From: Desulfobacteraceae bacterium
GTDB taxonomy: Bacteria; Desulfobacterota; DSM-4660; Desulfatiglandales; Desulfatiglandaceae
Reading direction: 5' to 3'
Assembly: GCA_013203065.1 (NCBI GenBank)
Contig: JABMQV010000362.1
Location: 1 to 6,682, forward strand
DNA: 6,682 nucleotides
This document shows positions 1-5,932 of the stretch, piece after piece (the stretch's first letter is position 1; every line of letters starts with the position of its first letter). The notes under the pieces were generated by a model. The model made no database searches, was not told where the DNA came from, and saw only the letters and a program-made list of their open reading frames with translations. The position numbers and the translations under genes were made by a program.

Positions 1-51
1 CGCGACACCAAGCTTGGGAAGCTTGTACTCTACCAACTGAGCTATGCCCGC
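1..51 (-). tRNA. tRNA-Gly (anticodon CCC), 3' part outside the window
   Basis: Read on the minus strand from 51, the sequence gives a 7-nt acceptor strand (GCGGGCA), TA, a D-arm (GCTC / GAGT with a G-T closing pair around AGTTGGTA), and a perfect 5-bp anticodon stem (CAAGC / GCTTG). The 7-nt loop is TTCCCAA. The anticodon CCC lies at plus positions 16-18 and predicts glycine, decoding GGG. The variable loop GTGTC and the first bases of the T-stem follow, and then the window ends, so the T-arm and the 3' acceptor strand cannot be checked. The D-arm and acceptor sequence resemble bacterial glycine tRNAs. It is a separate transcription unit, divergent from corC. Confidence 0.9.
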
Positions 52-79
52 TCGATGCTGTTGAAACGCTTGCCGGAAC

Positions 80-108
80 ATTCTATTGCACACATTCGGT
101 ATAGTCAA
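80..108 (-). promoter_or_regulatory. Sigma70-type promoter for tRNA-Gly
   Basis: On the minus strand a -35 box TTGACT (plus 103-108) is followed by exactly 17 nt and a -10 box TAGAAT (plus 80-85). Each box matches the consensus at five of six positions. Initiation would fall near position 73, about 20 nt before the tRNA 5' end at 51, a normal leader length for a tRNA trimmed by RNase P. The start site is inferred, not observed. Confidence 0.75.
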
Positions 109-125
109 GGACTATTTTAGATTTC

Positions 126-136
126 AGGAACTTCCT
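126..136. promoter_or_regulatory. Short palindrome between two divergent promoters, possible operator
   Basis: AGGAA-C-TTCCT is a perfect inverted repeat with a 1-nt centre at 131. It lies almost midway between the -35 box of the tRNA promoter (ending at 108) and that of the corC promoter (starting at 150). The position would suit a regulator acting on both promoters, but an 11-nt palindrome can occur by chance and no known operator is recognised. Confidence 0.2.
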
Positions 137-149
137 TGCCGCAAAAATC

Positions 150-178
150 TTGACATTTACGATGGAGAAAAATAAAAT
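150..178 (+). promoter_or_regulatory. Sigma70-type promoter for the corC-lnt-prfB cluster
   Basis: A perfect -35 box TTGACA (150-155), a 17-nt spacer and a -10 box TAAAAT (173-178, five of six matches) point towards corC. A start near 185 would leave a leader of about 110 nt before the corC start. That leader holds one modest hairpin (TCCGCC 195-200 with GGCGGA 215-220, 14-nt loop) without a T-run, so it is not a terminator. No known riboswitch is recognised in the leader. Confidence 0.7.
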
Positions 179-295
179 TCCTGGAAGATCTTTGTCCGCC
201 TGGTTGGAAAGAAGGGCGGAAATTACAAGACTATTCCAAAATGGGCGCTAAGGCACAGCAATATTACCATATAGATCTGGAGAAGAAAACCATTC

Positions 296-1171
296 TTGGA
301 AGATGACTCAGAACAAGGGCTTTTCGCTCACATCAGGTCTCTGATCAAGAAAAAAATCCACCGAGGCGATAGCAATGGCCTGACCGAAGAAATCCATGAC
401 CTCATGGATGAGGGACAGGCCAAGGGACTCATCAGCGACGAAGAATCCCATATGGTATACGGTGTGCTGGACCTGAAGGAGACAAAGGCCCAATCCATTA
501 TGATCCCCCGCACAGAGGTTTCATCGGCCCGAATCGACGCTACCTTGGGTGAAGTGATAAAGCTGGTTTCCGATTGCGGTCATACCAGAATACCCATCCA
601 TAAGGACAACATCGACCAAATTGTGGGAATCCTCCACTCAAAGGATCTCCTGAAGCTGTTGGGAGAGGATCCTGATTCTCAAATTCCCGATGATATTCTC
701 AGAAAACCGTACTTTGTACCTGAGACGCGAATTGTCAGTGAATTGTTAAAAGACATGAAGGAAAAAAAGACCCACCTGGCCATTGTGACCGATGAATATG
801 GAGGTACCGCCGGTATTATCACCATCGAAGATATCCTGGAGGAAATCGTCGGGGAAATAATGGATGAACATGACAACGAAGAACCCCTCTTGAATATCAT
901 TGATGATAATTCCCTCCTGGTGGATGCCCGTTTGGAGATTGGAAAGCTTCAAGAACACCTCCATATGGAACTACCAAGGGGAGACTTCGAATCTGTCGGC
1001 GGGTTTCTTATCCACCTCTTGGGCAGGATACCCCAGGTGGATGAACAGATTTCATTTGAAGATCTGGAGATTACTATCCAGAAAGCGGACCAGCGAAAAG
1101 TCGATAAAGTCCTCATCACACGAAAGACCCATCTCACTCCCTCCAAGGACGAAAAAGATTCCCAGGCGTGA
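296..1171 (+). CDS. corC: CorC/YbeX (HlyC/CorC) family CBS-domain protein
   Basis: This 291-residue protein matches the length of E. coli YbeX/CorC (about 292). It has a charged N-terminus, a tandem CBS pair (roughly residues 66-125 and 135-192) and a C-terminal CorC_HlyC transporter-associated domain (about 205-280). The family signature DEYGGTAGIITIEDILEEIV is at 166-185, and IMIPRTEV opens the first CBS domain. There are no membrane segments and no N-terminal DUF21 domain, so it is the short soluble form. CBS pairs usually bind adenine nucleotides. The family was first linked to CorA-dependent Mg/Co efflux; E. coli YbeX has more recently been tied to ribosome metabolism. The exact role here is unproven. 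The start is TTG at 296: an in-frame stop at 272-274 and the next ATG only at residue 37 leave no better choice. The nearest SD-like GGAG (279-282) is 13 nt away, rather far. lnt follows, as in E. coli. Confidence 0.93.
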   Translation: MEDDSEQGLFAHIRSLIKKKIHRGDSNGLTEEIHDLMDEGQAKGLISDEESHMVYGVLDLKETKAQSIMIPRTEVSSARIDATLGEVIKLVSDCGHTRIPIHKDNIDQIVGILHSKDLLKLLGEDPDSQIPDDILRKPYFVPETRIVSELLKDMKEKKTHLAIVTDEYGGTAGIITIEDILEEIVGEIMDEHDNEEPLLNIIDDNSLLVDARLEIGKLQEHLHMELPRGDFESVGGFLIHLLGRIPQVDEQISFEDLEITIQKADQRKVDKVLITRKTHLTPSKDEKDSQA

Positions 1172-1274
1172 CTCCTCAAAGACCCGGAATCGGACCTTTG
1201 GACTGTGTTGCGAGTGTCCGGGCCCGGTGCAGAGGACGACCCTTCTTGTGGAGTGGTTCCAGTTCTGGGTTATT

Positions 1275-1278
1275 GGAA
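1275..1278 (+). promoter_or_regulatory. Ribosome binding site that decides the lnt start
   Basis: GGAA at 1275-1278 sits 7 nt before the ATG at 1286, with a second ATG immediately after at 1289. The upstream in-frame GTG at 1205 has no comparable purine-rich site before it, so translation most likely begins at 1286 (or 1289). Confidence 0.5.
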
Positions 1279-1285
1279 ATATCGA

Positions 1286-2848
1286 ATGATGGCACTCTCC
1301 CTGCGCAAAGTATTGTTGGCCTTACTCTCAGGGGTCTTGTTGACCGCATCTTTTCCCCCTGGAAGGCTTTCCTTTCTCTCCTGGATTGCCTTGGTGCCCC
1401 TCCTAAAGGGCCTCGAGGGCACATCCCCTTACCGGGGTTTCAAACTGGGCCTCATGGCGGGCACTGTCCATTTTCTTACTCTGATGTACTGGATTCTGGT
1501 GGTACTTGGGCATTATGGAAATCTCAGCATAATTGTAAGCCTTGGCCCCCTTATCTTGCTGACTCTCTATTTGGCCCTCTATCTTGCCATCTTTGCAGCT
1601 CTGACCGCCTGTCTAAAAGGCCCTTATTTTGACCTTTTTTTTATGGCAAGTTTCTGGGTCAGCCTTGAATATGCCAGGGGCATTTTTTTGACCGGTATGC
1701 CCTGGTGCCTTTTGGGATACACCCAATACAAACAACTGCATCTTATCCAAATTGCCGATCTTGTTGGGGTATACGGGCCCTCCTTCTTTATTGTCCTCGT
1801 AAACGGGCTTATCTATCACATCATTTCCAAACAATACTGGAAGGTCCGTGGCCCGCTTAAATGGGAGGTGCTTGCAGTGGCCCTGGTTGCGGCCGGGACA
1901 TTCGCCTATGGTCAATACCGTCTGACGGGGGCGATGGGAGAGGAGAAACCGGGCCCGATTATCAGGGCCGTAATTATTCAGGCCAGCATTGATCAGTCCA
2001 TCAAGTGGGACCCGGCATACCAAACAAGCACAATGGTGATCTACCAGAGGCTCACCCGGTCAACCCATAATTTCAAACCTGATTTGATTGTCTGGCCTGA
2101 AACGGCACTACCCTTTTTCTTTCATGATAATCCAAGGTTCTCGTCTCAGGTCTTTTCCATGGCAGAGGAGGCAGGGGCCCTCCTGATTTTCGGCAGCCCT
2201 GCTTATGAACGCACCCGGGGGGCAACAAGATATTATAACCGAGCCTATCTGCTGGCCCCAGATCCTCGACAACCCCCTCAACACTATGACAAGGTCCACC
2301 TTGTGCCTTTTGGTGAATATGTTCCCCTCAAAAAAATCCTCTCTTTTGTCAGTCGCCTGGTTCCTGCGACCGGAGATTTTGAGGAAGGAAAAAAGACAGC
2401 GCCCCTGGAAAATGATGATATGTCCATGGGGATCCTCATATGTTTTGAGGCCGTTTTTCCGGAACTGGCGCGAAACCTCACAAGGGAAGGGGCCAATATT
2501 CTTGTCAACCTGACAAATGATGCCTGGTTTGGGATGACCAGTGCACCCTACCAGCACTTGAGCATGGCTGTCTTCCGTTCCGTTGAGAACCATAGACCGA
2601 TGATACGTGCTGCAAATACGGGTTTCAGTGCATTTATCGGGCCTCAAGGCAAGATCCTGGAATTGAGCGGTCTGTTCCAGCAAGAGGTTCTTGAGGCCCC
2701 GGTTGATATATCTAATTCATCTCTGACAATCTACACTCGTTTTGGAGATTTTTTTGTCATCTTGCTCCTTATCATTTCATTCCTCAAGGTATGCTCTTAT
2801 CTCAGGGTCAGGTGGATCGGGAAGAGAAAAAGGGCCCGTTCCACTTGA
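1286..2848 (+). CDS. lnt: Apolipoprotein N-acyltransferase (Lnt)
   Basis: Lnt is an inner-membrane enzyme that moves an acyl chain from phospholipid to the amino group of the lipidated N-terminal cysteine, the third and last step of lipoprotein maturation. The 520-residue product (E. coli: 512) starts with hydrophobic segments near residues 8-24, 28-43, 58-76, 82-104, 114-131, 167-180 and 193-208. A nitrilase-fold periplasmic domain (about 225-470) and a final membrane segment near 489-502 follow. The catalytic triad is visible: E272 in VWPETALPF, K336 in DKVHLVPFGEYVP and C386 in GILICFEAVFPE, close to E. coli E267, K335 and C387. Glu344 in PFGEY corresponds to a further functionally important glutamate. 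The frame stays open upstream to a GTG at 1205, but those 27 residues are polar and precede the first membrane segment, so I start at 1286. The 114-nt gap after corC contains no gene. Confidence 0.95.
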   Translation: MMALSLRKVLLALLSGVLLTASFPPGRLSFLSWIALVPLLKGLEGTSPYRGFKLGLMAGTVHFLTLMYWILVVLGHYGNLSIIVSLGPLILLTLYLALYLAIFAALTACLKGPYFDLFFMASFWVSLEYARGIFLTGMPWCLLGYTQYKQLHLIQIADLVGVYGPSFFIVLVNGLIYHIISKQYWKVRGPLKWEVLAVALVAAGTFAYGQYRLTGAMGEEKPGPIIRAVIIQASIDQSIKWDPAYQTSTMVIYQRLTRSTHNFKPDLIVWPETALPFFFHDNPRFSSQVFSMAEEAGALLIFGSPAYERTRGATRYYNRAYLLAPDPRQPPQHYDKVHLVPFGEYVPLKKILSFVSRLVPATGDFEEGKKTAPLENDDMSMGILICFEAVFPELARNLTREGANILVNLTNDAWFGMTSAPYQHLSMAVFRSVENHRPMIRAANTGFSAFIGPQGKILELSGLFQQEVLEAPVDISNSSLTIYTRFGDFFVILLLIISFLKVCSYLRVRWIGKRKRARST

Positions 2849-2900
2849 AATAATTTCATCAAGGATTAGAATGGCAATCATAATCGAGCCGCCAAATACA

Positions 2901-2908
2901 AGGAGGGG
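2901..2908 (+). promoter_or_regulatory. Strong Shine-Dalgarno of prfB
   Basis: AGGAGGGG lies at 2901-2908, with AGGAGG ending 5 nt before the ATG at 2912. It is the strongest ribosome binding site in the window. It fixes the true prfB start upstream of the in-frame TGA, against a start in the later frame at 2982 (TTG). Confidence 0.85.
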
Positions 2909-2911
2909 AAA

Positions 2912-4004
2912 ATGGAAAATGCAATAGAAAGACTTGATCACATCATGGGTCAGCTGGATGGACTAAGAGGTCATCTTTGACTTGGATAGCCAAGAAGAAG
3001 AACTCAAGAAAATCGAAAAGATGATGTCAACTGCCGACTTCTGGCAGAAAGATCAGGGAGAGATCTCCCGGCTAAATCAGCAGAGTGCGCTCTTGCGGGA
3101 GAAGATCGAGTCGTGGCAAAAATTCTACCAGGAGGCCGAGGAGGCCAAGATACTTGCTCAAATGGCCTTTGAAGAGGATGACGAACCCACTTTCAAGGAG
3201 GTAAACGACGAAGTAGATCGGCTTGAAGAAGAGATCAAGGGTCTTGAGTTTACCTCCCTACTGGGAGATGCCGATGACCGGCGAAACGCGATTGTAGCCA
3301 TTAATGCGGGGGCCGGGGGGACCGAGGCACAGGATTGGGTGGAAATGCTCTTCAGGATGTATACCCGTTGGAGCGAAGACAAAGGCATGAAAGTTAAGGT
3401 ATTAGACTATCTCCCGGGCGATGAGGCGGGTATCAAGAGTGTCACCCTCACGGTCACCGGCGGCTATGCCTATGGGTATCTCAAATCAGAGCACGGCATC
3501 CACCGCATGGTTAGAATCTCCCCCTTTGATGCCACCGGGAGAAGGCACACCTCCTTTGCCTCTGCGTCGGTTCTTCCGGAAGTAGATACAGATATCATGA
3601 TCGAAATCGATGAAAAGGACCTTCGCGTTGACACTTACAGGGCAAGCGGGCCGGGGGGCCAACATGTGAACAAGACCAGTTCCGCCGTCCGAATTACGCA
3701 TCTTCCCACAGGAACTGTGGCACAATGCCAAAATGAGAAATCCCAGCACCGCAATAAGGAAATGGCCATGAAGGTGCTCAGGTCCAAGCTCTATGAGGTT
3801 GAGAAAGGAAAACTGGAGCAGAAAAAGCAAGAGATGCATCAATCCCAGAAAGATATTGCATGGGGCAGCCAAATAAGGTCTTACGTGTTTAATCCATACA
3901 GGATGGTCAAAGACCACCGTACAGATGTAGAGGTGGGTAATGTTGAAGCGGTCATGAATGGAAACATTGACAGGTTTATCGATGCCTACTTGAGGCTGAA
4001 ATAG
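2912..4004 (+). CDS. prfB: Peptide chain release factor 2 (RF2), with programmed +1 frameshift
   Basis: RF2 recognises UGA and UAA in the ribosomal A site and triggers release of the finished protein. The first 22 codons (2912-2977) end at an in-frame TGA (2978-2980). Skipping T2978 joins them to the main frame from 2979, giving 363 residues (E. coli RF2: 365). In that numbering the stop-recognition motif SPF is at 203-205 and the catalytic GGQ at 248-250 within ASGPGGQHVN, almost the E. coli positions (205-207, 250-252). The N-terminal quarter is acidic and helical, as in domain 1 of the family. SPF rather than PxT, plus the frameshift, separates it from RF1 (prfA). The gene starts 63 nt after lnt with a strong ribosome binding site. 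Expression is presumably autoregulated: plentiful RF2 ends translation at the early TGA, while scarce RF2 allows the shift. An annotation starting at 2982 would lose the first 23 residues. Confidence 0.96.
2966..2981 (+). other. RF2 programmed +1 ribosomal frameshift site
   Basis: The codons are AGA GGT CAT CTT TGA C, the counterpart of E. coli AGG GGG TAT CTT TGA C. All classical elements are present: an internal SD-like GAGGT (2967-2971, complementary to the 16S 3' end) three nucleotides before the slippery CTT (2975-2977), the RF2-specific stop TGA (2978-2980), and a following C, which is the weak-termination context. The P-site tRNA-Leu slips from CTT to TTT and GAC is then read as Asp23. 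The stimulating SD is weaker than in E. coli but in the matching position. Confidence 0.92.
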
Positions 4005-4031
4005 CAATCCTGCCTTTGCGTATCGATGGGC

Positions 4032-4069
4032 GATGATTGGACATGGATGATTGAAATTCGCCAATCGTC
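4032..4069. other. Weak hairpin in the convergent prfB/amidase gap, doubtful terminator
   Basis: GATGATTG occurs twice (4032-4039 and 4046-4053), and both copies can pair with CAATCGTC (4062-4069) with one G-U pair. The nearer pairing gives an 8-bp stem and an 8-nt loop. No T-run follows on either strand, so this is a poor intrinsic terminator. It is the only structure I see in the 86-bp gap between the two converging genes. Confidence 0.2.
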
Positions 4070-4090
4070 AGTCCGTAAGCCAAAATCTGA

Positions 4091-5812
4091 TTAGCCTCTT
4101 TGATGGACCCGTTCGATGGTGTCGATATATTTTTTTATGCCCTCCCCGATTCCATCAGCCACCCTTTGCTGGTATTTCTTGCTGATCAACCTCTTTTTCT
4201 CCGTATAGTTGGTGAGGAAACCTGCCTCCACTATGACTGCAGGCATCTCGGCACCGATCAACACATAGAATGGGGCCTGCTTTACGCCCAGGTTTTTGAC
4301 CCTCTTATACTTACGGTCCAGGCGGGAGACCATTCCCTTCTGGACCTCATGCGCGAGCCGGCTCGATTCATGGATCTTGGTGTTTAGCATCAGGTCACTG
4401 AGAATAGACTGAAGATCGCTTAGGTTCTTTTCAGAGGTGGCATTCTCTCGTGCTGCCACCGCCACAGCCCCTTCATCCGTGGCTATGTTTAGAAAGTAGG
4501 TCTCCAGGCCTCTGACTCTTTTGTTCTTATGCGCATTCACATGAAGAGAGATGAACAGATCGGCCTTTTTCATATTGGCGATGGCTGTTCTCCGTTCCAA
4601 GGTTAAATAGACATCCTTATTCCTGGTGAGGAAGACCTCGCACCCGAGTTCTTTTTTCAGTTTCTTGGCCAAGAGTTTAGCCATGCTCAAGGTTATATCC
4701 TTTTCCTTGATACCTCCCCGGACAAGGCAGCCCGGGTCTCTGCCCCCATGACCCGGGTCAATGACCACCCTCCTTACATTCAGGCCGAGTTGCCTGGCAA
4801 GGGATACCGTGCCATCCGGGCCTCCGGCCTTCTTAATTCCTTTCCCGGGCACCCTCTTCTTCAGGGCCGTTCTATGAGTCCCCTTGGCCTTGGGCTTCCC
4901 ATTTCTGCGGACGTCCACAACGATCCGAAAGGGGTCATGGAGAGGAAAGACCTTGTACCGCCCGACGCTTTCCATATCCAAGACCACTCTCACTGTATCT
5001 TTTGTGTGCTGACCTGCCCTGGCCCTCTTGAGTAGATCGTCTTTTATGGTGATGGTTAGGTCGATTTCCGATGCCACACGGGCATTCTTGAGGTCCAGAT
5101 AGAACCGGCGGGGTTTATTGACCTTGGGGTCTGCCTTCAGCAGGTGGTAGTCGTACTTCACCCGGTCGTCCAGGTCTACCACGACCCGCGTGTAGTTTGG
5201 GGTGGACCAATAGCGGATATCCTTGACCGATTGCAGGGTGGATTCTGATGTAGCATGGGCTCTTTTCCCTTTGTTCCCGGCCCTCCTGCTAAGGATCACT
5301 GCGAGCTTATCCAGCATTTTTTTGGCTTTTGGCCTCATATCCCCTGAAGGAAATTTTACGTCCACCTTCAGAAATTCCACATAGGCCCGGCTTGGATCTT
5401 TCTTATACTTATAAAAGATCTCCCCGATACGAAACTGGGCGTCATCTGCCAAAGAATGGCCCGAATATTTGCCGACGATGCGTCTATAGAGAGCGATGGC
5501 CTCATCCAGATCCCTGGTGCTGCCTGAATACCGATAAAGCCCTGCATATAGTGCGGCTGAACGATATATCGCCCAAGGCGCCTTTTCGCTCTTGGGATAA
5601 CGGGTATAAACCTTTTCATACAGACCGATACATTTTAGCCAGTTGTGACGATATTTTTTCTTCTTCTTGGAACGATACAGTATCTTTTGGCAATTATCGG
5701 CCTTTGTGAGAAGGATGGCGGATTTATCGGGGATCTTACAAAATGCTTCAGATCCGGCCAGGAAGGGTGTGGCCAAAAAGATGAATAGGAGGGTTTGATA
5801 GACCTTCTTCAT
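4091..5812 (-). CDS. Exported N-acetylmuramoyl-L-alanine amidase (TPR-like, AMIN, Amidase_3)
   Basis: This zinc amidase cuts the bond between N-acetylmuramic acid and L-alanine in peptidoglycan and is of the AmiB/AmiC type used in daughter-cell separation. The 573-residue precursor begins with a signal peptide (lysines at 2-3, hydrophobic 5-19, likely cleavage after SEA at 21-23). A Tyr/Lys-rich helical region with TPR-like repeats follows (about 55-170; for example LYEKVYTRYP, LYRRIVGKYS). Next come an AMIN domain (about 195-302), a basic linker (about 303-335) and Amidase_3 (about 347-568). Probable zinc ligands are H355 (DPGHGG), E370 and H424 (SLHVNAH); the catalytic glutamate is E529 (IVEAGFLTN). 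There is no LysM. The N-terminal repeats make it longer than E. coli AmiC (about 417). The ATG at 5812 is the only start compatible with the signal peptide, but its ribosome binding site is weak. A terminator separates it from mutS upstream, and I see no clear promoter of its own. Confidence 0.93.
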   Translation of the reverse strand: MKKVYQTLLFIFLATPFLAGSEAFCKIPDKSAILLTKADNCQKILYRSKKKKKYRHNWLKCIGLYEKVYTRYPKSEKAPWAIYRSAALYAGLYRYSGSTRDLDEAIALYRRIVGKYSGHSLADDAQFRIGEIFYKYKKDPSRAYVEFLKVDVKFPSGDMRPKAKKMLDKLAVILSRRAGNKGKRAHATSESTLQSVKDIRYWSTPNYTRVVVDLDDRVKYDYHLLKADPKVNKPRRFYLDLKNARVASEIDLTITIKDDLLKRARAGQHTKDTVRVVLDMESVGRYKVFPLHDPFRIVVDVRRNGKPKAKGTHRTALKKRVPGKGIKKAGGPDGTVSLARQLGLNVRRVVIDPGHGGRDPGCLVRGGIKEKDITLSMAKLLAKKLKKELGCEVFLTRNKDVYLTLERRTAIANMKKADLFISLHVNAHKNKRVRGLETYFLNIATDEGAVAVAARENATSEKNLSDLQSILSDLMLNTKIHESSRLAHEVQKGMVSRLDRKYKRVKNLGVKQAPFYVLIGAEMPAVIVEAGFLTNYTEKKRLISKKYQQRVADGIGEGIKKYIDTIERVHQRG

Positions 5813-5896
5813 ACGTCGTCTGCTGATTTCTACACGCGTACCCGGTGACCAATTTCCAAAAGAATTATGAGGTATGAGAGATCAGCCCCGGGTAGC
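5813..5896 (-). promoter_or_regulatory. Leader region of the amidase gene, no clear promoter
   Basis: After the mutS terminator, 84 nt remain before the amidase ATG. A transcript start is expected here if the terminator is efficient. The best -10-like hexamers on the minus strand (CATAAT and TAGAAA) lack a well-spaced -35 box, so the promoter is weak, needs an activator, uses another sigma factor, or does not exist and the gene relies on read-through. Confidence 0.25.
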
Positions 5897-5928
5897 AAAA
5901 AATCCAGGCCCCGAGGACATGGATTTTT
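5897..5928 (-). terminator. Intrinsic terminator after mutS
   Basis: On the minus strand AAAAATCCA (5928-5920) pairs perfectly with TGGATTTTT (5906-5898). After one mismatch the stem continues with four more pairs (5918-5915 with 5908-5911) closed by a TCG triloop. A run of six T ends the structure. It begins only 4 nt after the mutS stop codon. The A-rich side also makes it partly usable on the plus strand. Confidence 0.85.
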
Positions 5929-5932
5929 GATT

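Noticed and set aside
162..251. Small frame of 29 codons starting ATG at 162 in the corC leader
   Set aside because: Its ATG lies between the -35 and -10 boxes of the predicted corC promoter, so it would not be transcribed from it. It has no Shine-Dalgarno and resembles nothing I know.
1191..1220. CGGAC / GTCCG inverted repeat in the corC-lnt gap as a terminator
   Set aside because: The stem is only 5 bp with a 20-nt loop and has no T-run after it.
1168..1632. Alternative plus-strand frame of 154 codons overlapping the start of lnt
   Set aside because: It overlaps the clearly coding lnt frame and has a Pro/Ser/Gly-rich composition typical of an out-of-frame reading with no recognisable domain.
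2108..2683. Minus-strand frame of 191 codons inside lnt
   Set aside because: It lies opposite the Lnt nitrilase domain, which has all catalytic motifs intact. The translation is an antisense shadow without domain signature.
2912..2980. The TGA at 2978-2980 as evidence of a broken prfB pseudogene
   Set aside because: The stop sits in the known RF2 frameshift context (internal SD, CTT TGA C) and the rest of the gene is intact, so it is regulatory, not damage.
3486..4064. Minus-strand frame of 192 codons inside prfB
   Set aside because: It is antisense to the conserved SPF and GGQ regions of RF2 and shows no protein family features of its own.
5810..5812. Lipoprotein signal on the amidase because Cys25 follows the hydrophobic segment
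   Set aside because: The residues before the cysteine (EAF) do not fit a lipobox. A signal peptidase I site after SEA is more likely.
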